Below, in pieces: positions 17,980 to 28,698 of a DNA stretch of 64,000 bases (the first letter of the stretch is position 1; each line of letters begins with the position of its first letter). A program made the position numbers and the translations under genes. This DNA is from Gammaproteobacteria bacterium (GTDB lineage Bacteria; Pseudomonadota; Gammaproteobacteria; JAJPIJ01): positions 111,023 through 175,022 of the forward strand of contig JAJVIQ010000013.1 of the NCBI GenBank assembly GCA_022071965.1, in the 5' to 3' direction. Below the pieces are notes generated by a model, which worked only from the letters and a program-made list of their open reading frames with translations, was not told the DNA's origin and made no database searches.

Positions 17980-19506
17980 GTGCCTCTGAAGCCGACACCG
18001 CAACAGCGACTCTTCACTCACGCCGCCCGCAGTTTCTACGTCGGGCTGGCCATATACGTCGTGGGGTTCTTTCTGCTGCGCACGATGCTGTCCTCGACGA
18101 TCGGCGTCGATGATGTCGAGCAGATGATCTATGCGCAGGACTGGCGGTGGGGATACAACCCCAGCCAGCCCCCGTTCTACACCTGGCTGGTGCTGGTGGC
18201 CACGAGGATCATGGGAGGCAGCGCGCTCGCGCCGCAGCTCGTCCGCTACGGCATCCTGTTTCTGACCTTCGTCTTCATGTACGCGTGCGCCCGACGCATC
18301 ATCCGCGATCCCGACCTGCAGGTGCTGGCGGCGTTCGCGCCCGTGCTCATCTATTTCGTCGGCTGGGGCGCGCACCAGGGATTCACGCACAGCGCCCTGG
18401 TCGGCGCCACGACCACCGCCACCCTGTGGGCGATGTTCCGCGTCGTCGAACGCGGCACCTGGGGCGAGTACCTCGTCCTCGGCATCGCCTTCGGTCTCGG
18501 CCTGCAGTCGAAGTACAACTTCGGCATGCTGATGGCGGCGCTGTTGCTCGCGGCGGGGATGGATCGCGCCGCCCGCAGCCGGGTCCTGGCGCCGCGCATG
18601 CTGCTCCCGGTGACTATCGGCATCGCGATGCTCGCGCCGTCCATCATCTGGCTGCTTCAGGGGCACGACCTGCGCGACGTGCTCGGCAGCTATGTCACCT
18701 ACAAGGCCGGTGACGTCGACGGCGGCGGCTCGAGCCGCCTGCCGGCGCTGTGGTCGATCCTGAGATCCAGCGTTTCATTCATCGCGTCCTTCCTCGTGGC
18801 CGCGGTCGTGCTCTTCCCCCAGGCGCTGCGCCGATTGCCCGGCGGCGGCGACGCGCGCGAGCCCGACTGTGGCCGGCTGCTCGGGCGCTTTCTGATCTTG
18901 ATCTACGGCGTGTTCGCGATCGGCGCGCTGGCCGGGCTGCTCGAACACGTGAAGATCCGCTGGATGTATCCGGTGCTGATCCTCTTCCCGCTCTACTACC
19001 TGTATCGTGCCGAGCGTGTCGGCGTGACGATACGACAGATGGCCCGGCTGCGGGCGGTGCTGCTCGGGTTCGTCGGGCTGACCGTGGTGCTGTGGATGCT
19101 GCAACCGGCATTCAACGGGCTCCTCTGTGGCCGCTGCCGCCTGCTTGAGCCGTACCCGGCCCTGGCCGAGGCGATCGCGGCCGATTCGGGATTCGTGCAG
19201 GGGACGATCATCGCCGCTGACGAGCACATCGCCGGCAACTTTCGCGCGCGGTTCCCCGCAGCCCGCGTGGTCGCGCTGCCCTATCCGTTCTATGTCCCGT
19301 CCGCGAGCAGGTCCGGCGGGTGCCTGGTGGTGTGGAATGCCAGGAACGGCGAGACAATCCCCGCGCGGCTCGCGAAGTTCCTGAAATCGGTCGCGGGGGT
19401 ATCCGTGACCGGTGGGGACGTGGTGCATTTCGCGGAGGGCGTCAATCGGGCAAATCATCGTGCCCTGAGGTTGGCCTATACCTCACCGGTTTCCTGCGAG
19501 CGATAA
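17980..19506 (+). CDS. Glycosyltransferase family 39/ArnT-like membrane protein
   Basis: A 508-residue polytopic membrane protein with about ten hydrophobic segments. Early landmarks are GVDDVEQMIYAQDW and YNPSQPPFYTWL, matching the acidic first periplasmic loop of GT-C glycosyltransferases (ArnT/PMT, GT39). Such enzymes transfer sugars from polyprenyl phosphate carriers to lipids or proteins on the periplasmic side. A C-terminal soluble domain of about 110 residues (RFPAARVVALPYPFYVPS) follows. It starts with GTG. The sugar and acceptor are unknown. Confidence 0.85.
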   Translation: MPLKPTPQQRLFTHAARSFYVGLAIYVVGFFLLRTMLSSTIGVDDVEQMIYAQDWRWGYNPSQPPFYTWLVLVATRIMGGSALAPQLVRYGILFLTFVFMYACARRIIRDPDLQVLAAFAPVLIYFVGWGAHQGFTHSALVGATTTATLWAMFRVVERGTWGEYLVLGIAFGLGLQSKYNFGMLMAALLLAAGMDRAARSRVLAPRMLLPVTIGIAMLAPSIIWLLQGHDLRDVLGSYVTYKAGDVDGGGSSRLPALWSILRSSVSFIASFLVAAVVLFPQALRRLPGGGDAREPDCGRLLGRFLILIYGVFAIGALAGLLEHVKIRWMYPVLILFPLYYLYRAERVGVTIRQMARLRAVLLGFVGLTVVLWMLQPAFNGLLCGRCRLLEPYPALAEAIAADSGFVQGTIIAADEHIAGNFRARFPAARVVALPYPFYVPSASRSGGCLVVWNARNGETIPARLAKFLKSVAGVSVTGGDVVHFAEGVNRANHRALRLAYTSPVSCER

Positions 19507-19810
19507 TCGCTGTCTCCGCGTGGCGACGGGCCGCGGCCGTGGAAGAGACCAATGCACGCTTCCGCGGCCCGAGCCATCGTGGCGATGGCGCGGCACGGCG
19601 GCAGACGGCGCGCCGGCACCGCCGGCCGCACGAGTCGCAGTGCTTACAGCACCGGGACGGGACGAACTCGCCGGTGCCGCGAGTGGTCACAGGGGGTGTG
19701 CGTTGGGGCGGGGAGCGGCATGCGATGTGCTTGCCGTATTGACGCCGCGGAGGTGGCCGCGGCGAGCGAGGATCGCGCGGAGCCCGGCCGGCGGCGCGAG
19801 CGGGCCAATC
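19507..19810. other. Non-coding stretch before the carboxypeptidase gene
   Basis: About 300 bases with no supportable gene. An open frame runs in from upstream of the carboxypeptidase start but has the composition of random GC-rich sequence. No clear promoter, terminator or repeat is visible. Confidence 0.5.
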
Positions 19811-21091
19811 ATGTCGGGAGCGGAGATCGTGCAGCGGTCGTTATACAGGTTCGTCAGCCTAGCCCTGATGGGCGTCGCGATGCATGCGCATGCCAAGATC
19901 GACCAGGCCAGCATCGTCGTGGATGTCGATCGCGGGACGGTCGTGCTCGAGGACGACGCCACCCACCTGTGGTACCCCGCGTCCCTCACCAAGATGATGA
20001 CGGTCTATCTCGCGTTCGAGGCGATCGAGGCCGGCACCCTCGCCTTCACCGACGTGCTGGTCGCTTCCAGGCACGTCGCCGCGCAGCCGGACTCGAGGAT
20101 CGGACTGGATACCGGCGAGAAGATGACGGTGCGCGAGGCGATACTGGCGGTCATCGCGCAGTCGACAAATGATGCCGCGGTGCTGCTCGCCGAACGGATC
20201 GCCGGCAGCGAGGAGGACTTCGCGCGGGTGATGACCGCGCGCGCGCGCGACCTTGGCATGTCGAGGACCGTGTTTCGCAACGCCAGCGGCCTGCCGCACG
20301 ATGAGCAGAAGACGACCGCGCGCGACATGGCGATCCTGGCGATGAGCCTCATGCGCGATTTCCCGCAGCACTACGAGCTCTTCAATACCCGCAGCTTCAC
20401 CTACAAGGGGATCACCTACGGCAACATCAACGGCATCCTCAGCAGCTATCCCGGCGCGGACGGATTGAAGACGGGGTTCACCTGCGGATCGGGCTACAAC
20501 CTCGTGGCCTCGGCGAAGCGGGATGATCATCGCCTGGTCGGGGTGCTGCTGGGCGCCGGCAGCGGCAGCGAACGCACGGCAGCGATGACCAAGCTGCTCA
20601 ACGAGGGCTTCGCGAAGCTCAGGGTGTCCGGGAGCCCGCTGATGCTGGCGTCGCTGGAGCCGGCGCCTGCCGTCGCGGCCGAGCCGCCGCCATTCCGGCT
20701 CAAGGCCTCGGAATGCGCCATCGGCGCCGGGATCTCGGGCCGCGCCCGCCGTCTGCCCGGCTGGGGCCTGCTGTTCGGCGCCTTCAACGAGGCGTCCCAG
20801 GCGCACAGGCACGCTGAACTGATGCGCAAGCGCCTGCAGCCCACGCTGCGCGGTGGCCAGGTCGCGGTGGTGCCGCGCCAGGTGGAAGACGTGAAGACCT
20901 ACAAGGCCCTGCTGGTGGGATTGAAGCAGGTCGACGCCGTGAATGCCTGCCTGCAGCTCATCAAGTCCGACAACGTGTGTCTCGTGCAATCCCCGACGGT
21001 GCTCAACGGCAGCGGCGTCCTCGGCGAGCGGTCCAAGAAACGCGTGTCCAAGGCAGCCGCGGCGGCAGCGCCGCCGCCCTATCTGCCCTGA
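19811..21091 (+). CDS. D-alanyl-D-alanine carboxypeptidase with C-terminal SPOR-like domain
   Basis: A 426-residue penicillin-binding protein of the S11 family. A signal sequence (SLALMGVAMHAHA) precedes the catalytic domain with SLTK (active-site Ser and Lys), STN (SxN motif) and KTG in their usual order. The last about 90 residues (WGLLFGAFNEASQAHRHAEL and a second LVGLKQVDAVNACLQL) look like a SPOR domain, which binds glycan strands lacking stem peptides at the division site. It would trim peptidoglycan pentapeptides. The ATG at 19811 starts exactly at the signal peptide. It converges on ftsX. Confidence 0.93.
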   Translation: MSGAEIVQRSLYRFVSLALMGVAMHAHAKIDQASIVVDVDRGTVVLEDDATHLWYPASLTKMMTVYLAFEAIEAGTLAFTDVLVASRHVAAQPDSRIGLDTGEKMTVREAILAVIAQSTNDAAVLLAERIAGSEEDFARVMTARARDLGMSRTVFRNASGLPHDEQKTTARDMAILAMSLMRDFPQHYELFNTRSFTYKGITYGNINGILSSYPGADGLKTGFTCGSGYNLVASAKRDDHRLVGVLLGAGSGSERTAAMTKLLNEGFAKLRVSGSPLMLASLEPAPAVAAEPPPFRLKASECAIGAGISGRARRLPGWGLLFGAFNEASQAHRHAELMRKRLQPTLRGGQVAVVPRQVEDVKTYKALLVGLKQVDAVNACLQLIKSDNVCLVQSPTVLNGSGVLGERSKKRVSKAAAAAAPPPYLP

Positions 21092-21107
21092 GGATCCCGG
21101 ACTCGCC

Positions 21108-22073
21108 TCAGCGGACGTCGATCCGCCGTATGTGATGCGCCGCCGTCCACCAGGCGCCGAGCAGTCCGACGAATCCGGCGGCGACCATCACCACGAGGAT
21201 CGCCGGCCACGCCAGATCGTTCAGCTCGAAGGCGCTCTGGTAGAGCTGCGCGAGCCGCCTGGCCGGGGCGCGGACCGCGGCAAGCATCGCCGCCACCCCG
21301 CCGCAGGCGAGCAGACCCGCCAGCGCGCCATACAGCCAACCGGTGTAGAGAAACGGCCTGCGGATGTAGGCGTCGGTGGCGCCGACGAGCTTGTACACCT
21401 CGATCTCCTCCCGCCGCTGCGCCACGGCCACCCGTATCGCATTGCCCGCGATCAGCAGCACGGCAACGGCCAGCACGCCGGCGATCACCCGCACCGCCCG
21501 TTGTCCGAGCGCCGTCATCGCCTGGAGCCGCTGCACCCACTCCATGTCGAATTTCAGCGTATCGACCTCCGGCCGGCTGCGCAGGCGCGCGACGATGGCC
21601 TGAAGATCGGCGCCCTCGCCCGGATCGATGACCAGCACCGCCGGCAGGGGGTTGCCACCGATCGCGTCGATCGCCTCGTTGAAGCCGGAATAGGCGCGAT
21701 ACTCGTCGAGCGCCTCGGCGCGGCTGATCACGCGCACGTTGGCGATCCCGGCACTGCCGCTGACGGAGGCCGCGAGGCGCCGGGCCTGTGCGTCATCGAC
21801 ATTGGTCTTCAGGAACACTGACATACGCGTCTGGTTCGTGTCCCACGCCTCGGTCAGGCGCGCGACGTTGGCGAGGACCACGTAAAGACCTATCGGCAAG
21901 GCCAGCGTCACGGCGAGCACGGCGACGGTCAGCCCGTGCGCGAGCGGCTGGCGCGCGAACTGCTGCAGGGTCGCGGCGATCGCGGCGCGATGGGCGCGCA
22001 ACCACGCGCCGAGTCCGCCCGCGCCGATACCGCTGCGCTGCCTCGGCGTGACCTTCGCCGCCGGGCGCGTCAC
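21108..22073 (-). CDS. ftsX: Cell division protein FtsX
   Basis: A 321-residue membrane protein with a cytoplasmic N terminus, a first transmembrane helix (LTVAVLAVTLALPIGLYVVL), a periplasmic loop of about 110 residues, then three further helices and the FtsX-type cytosolic loop (RREEIEVYKLVGATDAYIRR). With FtsE it forms an ABC-like complex that activates septal peptidoglycan amidases through EnvC. It starts with GTG and overlaps ftsE by 4 bases (GTGA). Confidence 0.96.
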   Translation of the reverse strand: MTRPAAKVTPRQRSGIGAGGLGAWLRAHRAAIAATLQQFARQPLAHGLTVAVLAVTLALPIGLYVVLANVARLTEAWDTNQTRMSVFLKTNVDDAQARRLAASVSGSAGIANVRVISRAEALDEYRAYSGFNEAIDAIGGNPLPAVLVIDPGEGADLQAIVARLRSRPEVDTLKFDMEWVQRLQAMTALGQRAVRVIAGVLAVAVLLIAGNAIRVAVAQRREEIEVYKLVGATDAYIRRPFLYTGWLYGALAGLLACGGVAAMLAAVRAPARRLAQLYQSAFELNDLAWPAILVVMVAAGFVGLLGAWWTAAHHIRRIDVR

Positions 22074-22741
22074 TTCGCGAGCTCCTGTTCGGATTCGACC
22101 TGCCCGGCGCGAAGCGTGATGCTGCGGTGGCCAAAGCTGCGCAGCAGGTCGAGATCATGGGTCGCGATCACCACGGTCACGCCTACCTGGTTGAACAGAT
22201 CGAACAGTTCCATGATGTCGTACGAGAGCTCGGCGTCCAGGTTCCCGGTCGGCTCATCGGCGATCAGAATGTCCGGCTTGTGCGCCACGGCGCGCGCGAT
22301 GCCGACACGCTGCTGCTCGCCGGCGGAGAGCTGCGTGGGCAGATCCTTCTCCTTCGACAGCAGCCCGACGCGATCGAGCGCCGCACGCACGCGCCTGCCG
22401 GTCTCGTTCGGAGTCAGTCCGGCGATGGTCAGCGGCAAGGCCACGTTCTCGAACACGCTGCGATCGGAGAGCAGGCGGTGATCCTGGAAGATGAATCCGA
22501 TGCGGCGGCGATAGTAGGGAACGTGAGCGCGTCGTATGCGACCGAGGTCCTGGCCGTTGACGGCGATCTCGCCGCCGGACTGGCGTTCGATGAGTGCGAT
22601 GAGCCTGAGCAGTGTGCTCTTGCCCGCACCGGAGTGGCCGGTGATGAAAACGAACTCGCCCTTGTCGATGCGGAAGCTGATGCGCTTCAACGCGTCGTGG
22701 CCGCCCGCGTAGGACTTGCTGACCTCGCTGAAGCGGATCAT
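22070..22741 (-). CDS. ftsE: Cell division ATP-binding protein FtsE
   Basis: A 223-residue ABC ATPase with Walker A GHSGAGKST (about residues 36-44), Q-loop region FIFQDHRLL, signature LSAGEQQRV, Walker B ILIADEPTGNLD and H-loop ATHD. It is the cytosolic partner of FtsX. It lies between ftsY (13 bases upstream) and ftsX (overlapping), the classical ftsYEX order. The longer open frame upstream is disregarded because it enters ftsY. Confidence 0.97.
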   Translation of the reverse strand: MIRFSEVSKSYAGGHDALKRISFRIDKGEFVFITGHSGAGKSTLLRLIALIERQSGGEIAVNGQDLGRIRRAHVPYYRRRIGFIFQDHRLLSDRSVFENVALPLTIAGLTPNETGRRVRAALDRVGLLSKEKDLPTQLSAGEQQRVGIARAVAHKPDILIADEPTGNLDAELSYDIMELFDLFNQVGVTVVIATHDLDLLRSFGHRSITLRAGQVESEQELAK

Positions 22742-22754
22742 CGGCGAGGGCGAA

Positions 22755-25237
<2,483 letters not shown>

Positions 25238-25687
25238 AAATACCGCCTGCTGGAGAGCACAGGCGGTCAAGTGGAGGCACTGCTGCCAGCCTGGCGAGTG
25301 ATACGCTGCGCGCAATGCGCGGCGAAGCGAACCTTTCTGCCTCGATCGCCCGCGAGCCTCGCCGATGTCATGTCGCGTCATGACCTCGCCGGCACGTTAT
25401 TGCACCGCAGCACGCGGTGCAAGATGCTGCGGATGCACATGACTGTTCACCGCGGCGACCCAACGACCCGGGCGCGCCATCGCGCCTCATCCCGATGCGG
25501 CTTGAAAACTCGCCGTCCCGCCCACGGCCAAACCGCACGCCCTGCGGGCCACGGTCCGGCCGGACATGACGCCGCGGGGGTCACGACCTTCCCGGACCGG
25601 ATTGCACCGCGGGCGGGATCCGCTGCAAATGCGCAGGCCGACACGGCATGGCGGCGACGATGATCTAAGCTTCAACTAACAAGAAGA
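25238..25687. other. Non-coding stretch ahead of the accessory region
   Basis: About 450 bases without a supportable protein gene. It holds an inverted repeat 3' of the ferredoxin gene, a second 9-bp inverted repeat at 25400-25422, and a 10-base direct repeat ATTGCACCGC at 25399-25408 and 25601-25610. It ends at a terminator-like hairpin (25688-25711). A small RNA is possible but there is no promoter evidence. Confidence 0.45.
25242..25267. terminator. Hairpin downstream of the ferredoxin gene
   Basis: ACCGCCTG and CAGGCGGT form a perfect 8-bp stem with a 10-base loop. It has no U-tract on the plus strand; an A/T-rich stretch on its left would be a U-rich tract only for minus-strand transcription. 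Terminator function is tentative. Confidence 0.35.
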
Positions 25688-25711
25688 GCCGAACCGGACC
25701 TCCGGATCGGC
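25688..25711 (+). terminator. Terminator- or attenuator-like hairpin just upstream of the lipoprotein gene
   Basis: GCCGA-A-CCGG, loop ACCT, CCGG-A-TCGGC: nine base pairs with one A-A mismatch, followed by CGTGTTTT. It ends about 10 bases before the AGGGAGGG ribosome binding site of the next gene. It could terminate an upstream transcript or act as a leader attenuator. Confidence 0.5.
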
Positions 25712-25732
25712 CGTGTTTTCAGGGAGGGCATC

Positions 25733-26710
25733 ATGGGAGTAGCCAGGGCGCTCAGCGCCGTGATGGTCTGTGCCACGCTGTGCGGGTGCGCGACCTCGAA
25801 CCCGCCGGCACGCGAGGTGGCGATGGTGGCCGAGGCGTTCGGCGCACTCAACACTGCCAGCCAGCCGTTGCTCGACGACCTCGCGGTGGCCGAGCGCGCC
25901 CAGGGGCAGACCGTGGCGCTGGAACGCGCGCTGCAGGCGCGCGCGGCCTCGCGGCCCGGTCCGTGCGGGGGCATTCCGTACCAGGGCGACACGGACGAGC
26001 ACGGCAATCCCTCCGGGCCTGGCGTGATCGCCGGGTTCTGCAACGGCGACGCGCCCTACTATTCCACCATCTTCGATCCGCCCGCGACCGGCGTCTTCAG
26101 GCGCGCCCTGCAGAGCGTCGGGGACTACACGCATCTCCTGGTCATCCTCGCGGAGGGTCGCAACATCGACGCGGCGCAGGCGCAGTTGCACGCCCTGGCC
26201 GTCAATCTGGGCAGTGCGCTCGCGAGCGCCGGCAGCATTGCCGGCGCCCCCGCCGCCGGCGTGGGTCCGGCGCTGAGTGGCCTGGTGGCGGCGGTGGAGC
26301 CGCTCACGCGTCGCGTCGCGACGCGCAACAACATCGAGGAGTTGCGCCGCGTGGTGTTGCAGGAGTCGCCCAAGGTCGAAACGGTGATCACGGCGTTGCG
26401 CGACAGCGCACCGGTACTCTTCGATACGGTGACGGAGCGCTCGATGACGCGGCTGAACGGCGTCGGGCTGGACAATGCCGAGGTCGCGAGCGAGGAGATC
26501 GCCCGCATCGAGGCATATCGTGCGACGGTGTCGAGTTACGTGGTGCTTCTGGACCAGTATCGGGAACTCCTGCACGGCCTCGTCGCCGTCTACCACACTC
26601 CGCAACAGCCGCTCGCTCTGGAGGCACTCGCACAGCGCTCCGCCGAGTTGAGTGCAGGGGCGGATGCGTGGCGGCGGGCCATCGCCAACCTGCGCGCCGG
26701 GCTGCGCTGA
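25733..26710 (+). CDS. Uncharacterised lipoprotein at the head of the caspase/CHAT cluster
   Basis: A 325-residue protein with a lipoprotein signal peptide; the lipobox LCGC makes Cys19 the lipidated residue. The mature part is predominantly helical and Ala-rich, with a short segment at residues 80-120 that contains two Cys (PCGGIPY and FCNGDAPYYST). I do not recognise a family. A strong ribosome binding site (AGGGAGGG) precedes the ATG. It is 25 bases upstream of the lysozyme-fold gene, so the two probably form one unit. A role as an envelope sensor or inhibitor is possible but not shown. Confidence 0.8.
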   Translation: MGVARALSAVMVCATLCGCATSNPPAREVAMVAEAFGALNTASQPLLDDLAVAERAQGQTVALERALQARAASRPGPCGGIPYQGDTDEHGNPSGPGVIAGFCNGDAPYYSTIFDPPATGVFRRALQSVGDYTHLLVILAEGRNIDAAQAQLHALAVNLGSALASAGSIAGAPAAGVGPALSGLVAAVEPLTRRVATRNNIEELRRVVLQESPKVETVITALRDSAPVLFDTVTERSMTRLNGVGLDNAEVASEEIARIEAYRATVSSYVVLLDQYRELLHGLVAVYHTPQQPLALEALAQRSAELSAGADAWRRAIANLRAGLR

Positions 26711-26735
26711 ATCGGATCCGACACGGGAGGACGGC

Positions 26736-27698
26736 ATGTACGTCATCGAAGAACTGCGGCATGAGCTGAGCCGCGCGATCAACACGTTGAGGAGGCGCCA
26801 CGCCAACACCACGGATGCCGACGAACGCAAGTCCATACGCGGGACGATCGAGGCGTTGAACCGCAAGATCGCGATGCTCGATCAGGCCCGGCTTCTCGAT
26901 GCCGCCGCCACACTGACGCTCGCCGCGCAGGACCTGGAGCGCGCGGTGGCCACCGCCAGACTCGGACCCTTCGACGGCTATCTCGCCGCGATCGAGACGC
27001 ATATCGATCGTCTCAATCAACTGTCGGGCGCGATGCACGCGCAGGAGTCGCTGGCGCCGGCCCCGGAGGACGGCGGAGACTCCACGATGCGGGTCCCGCA
27101 AGTGCCGCGGCGCCTCGCCCGCGGCCTCGCGCCGCCGCTCGCCAGCAAGGACTACACCTTGCTGCGCCCGGAGTACCAGGCCTACTACGACGCCTGCAGG
27201 GTGCGGCCGGAATGCAAGGGCAACGTCGCCTACTACGTCAAACGACTTCGGAACGGCCGACCCCTCTACGAGGCCGTGGGGCGCGATCTGAACGGCATAC
27301 CATGGGCGTTCATCGGCGCGATCCATGCCATGGAGTGCGGCTTCAATTTCGCCGGGCACATGCACAACGGCGACCCGCTCTCCGCGCGCACCGTGCAGGT
27401 GCCGAAGGGGAGGCCGCTCACCGGTACTCCGCCGTTCACCTGGCGCGAGAGCGCCATCGACGCGCTCACTATGAAGGGTTTCCACGACGTGCGGGACTGG
27501 TCCATGCCGCACATGCTGTATCTGCTGGAGCGCTACAACGGCATGGGTTACCGCATGCGACGGCTGGCCTCGCCGTATCTGTGGAGCTTCTCGAATCACT
27601 ACAGCCGCGGCAAGTTCGTGAAGGACGGCATCTACGATCCGCACGCAGTGAGCAGGCAGTGCGGTGTGGCGGTCATGCTGAAGGCCGTCACGAGCTGA
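26736..27698 (+). CDS. Coiled-coil protein with C-terminal lysozyme-fold domain, no signal peptide
   Basis: A 320-residue protein. Residues 1-105 are charged and helical, likely a coiled coil (ELRHELSRAINTLRRRHANT). After a Pro-rich linker, residues about 145-320 resemble a family of peptidoglycan-hydrolase-like domains with a lysozyme fold: Glu200 in GAIHAMECGFNF is the likely catalytic acid, followed by HMHNGDPLSARTVQVP and a C-terminal VSRQCGVAV. No signal peptide or transmembrane segment is visible, so export or cell lysis would be needed to reach the wall. GGGAGG lies 6 bases before the ATG. The family assignment is by motif memory and moderately sure. Confidence 0.7.
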   Translation: MYVIEELRHELSRAINTLRRRHANTTDADERKSIRGTIEALNRKIAMLDQARLLDAAATLTLAAQDLERAVATARLGPFDGYLAAIETHIDRLNQLSGAMHAQESLAPAPEDGGDSTMRVPQVPRRLARGLAPPLASKDYTLLRPEYQAYYDACRVRPECKGNVAYYVKRLRNGRPLYEAVGRDLNGIPWAFIGAIHAMECGFNFAGHMHNGDPLSARTVQVPKGRPLTGTPPFTWRESAIDALTMKGFHDVRDWSMPHMLYLLERYNGMGYRMRRLASPYLWSFSNHYSRGKFVKDGIYDPHAVSRQCGVAVMLKAVTS

Positions 27699-27703
27699 CG
27701 GCC
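27683..27703 (+). terminator. Hairpin across the stop codon of the lysozyme-fold gene
   Basis: GGCCGTCA and TGACGGCC form a perfect 8-bp stem with loop CGAGC; the TGA stop lies inside the right arm. No U-tract follows, so this may be a pause or partial terminator separating the first two genes from the caspase gene. Confidence 0.3.
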
Positions 27704-27848
27704 GAAGGCGGAGTTGTGATCGGTTGTGCGCGCCTGCGGCGCGATCTGTCGCACACTGATGATGCCGCGACGGGGCGCGGGTGGCCGCCAGTGCACGGCC
27801 GCGAATCGGCACGGATATTCGGGGGGCTCGTTCAGGGGAGGAATCGTC

Positions 27849-28691
27849 ATGGCGAAGAAGGCCCTGCTCATCGGCATCAATCGTTACCGGATGCCCGGCG
27901 CAGACCTGCGCGGCTGCGTCAACGACGTCGAGAACGTCCATGAGGCCCTGCAGCGGTATTTCGGATTTGCCGCCGGGGACATCACCACGCTCACCGATCT
28001 CGCCGCCACCACGCGGGCGATCAAGGCGGCGATACAACGCCTGGTGCGCACCGCGCGCGGCGGCGACGTGCTGCTGCTGCACTATTCGGGGCACGGCGCC
28101 AACGTCCCCGACGCCGATGGCGACGAGGCCGATGGGCGTGACGAGATCCTCTGCCCCGCCGATCTCGACTGGAAGGCACCGCTCACCGACGACTGGCTGC
28201 GGCGCACGTTCAACCGCCTGCGCAAGGGCGTCAGCCTCACGGTCGTCATGGACTGCTGCCATTCGGGCACGAACACGCGCGCCGTCCTGCCGCCGGATGC
28301 CCCGCGGATCCCGCGCTACCTGCCGAATCCCTGGGACCTGATGGCCGAGGAGTCCGGGCGCCGTCTGCGGGGCCGGCGGGTCACCGGGCTGCGGGTCTCG
28401 CCGCCGGCGGCGCGCCGCCGCAGCGACGTGGTGGCCGCGGACATCCCCGAGCTGCTGATCTCCGGCTGCCGTGATACCCAGACCTCGGCCGACGCGTACA
28501 TCGACGGCAGCTACAACGGGGCGCTGAGCTACCACCTCGTGGCGGCGATCGCCGAGACGCGCGGGGTGCTGTCCTACCGCGAGTTGCACGCGCGCACGTG
28601 CGCCGGGCTGAAGCGCGGGGATTTCGACCAGGTGCCGCAGCTGGAGGGCCGCAAATCCGGCTTCGATCGGCGCTTCCTGACGCCGCTGTAG
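27849..28691 (+). CDS. Caspase-family (peptidase C14/metacaspase-like) protease
   Basis: A 280-residue stand-alone p20-type caspase-fold protease. It starts with KKALLIGINRY, has LRGCVNDVENV, the catalytic His82 in HYSGHG, and the catalytic Cys137 in VMDCCHSG with Asp135 two residues before it. The dyad and the acidic pocket residue are those of the metacaspase/orthocaspase group, which usually cut after Arg or Lys. No pro-domain or signal peptide is present, so it is cytosolic. The gene is 7 bases upstream of the giant CHAT gene, indicating co-transcription; both proteases retain intact active sites. ATG at 27849 fits the conserved start. Confidence 0.93.
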   Translation: MAKKALLIGINRYRMPGADLRGCVNDVENVHEALQRYFGFAAGDITTLTDLAATTRAIKAAIQRLVRTARGGDVLLLHYSGHGANVPDADGDEADGRDEILCPADLDWKAPLTDDWLRRTFNRLRKGVSLTVVMDCCHSGTNTRAVLPPDAPRIPRYLPNPWDLMAEESGRRLRGRRVTGLRVSPPAARRRSDVVAADIPELLISGCRDTQTSADAYIDGSYNGALSYHLVAAIAETRGVLSYRELHARTCAGLKRGDFDQVPQLEGRKSGFDRRFLTPL

Positions 28692-28698
28692 ACCCGCC

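Noticed and set aside
25271..25663. A 130-codon plus-strand frame before the lipoprotein
   Set aside because: No ribosome binding site, no conserved motif, and composition like the surrounding non-coding DNA.
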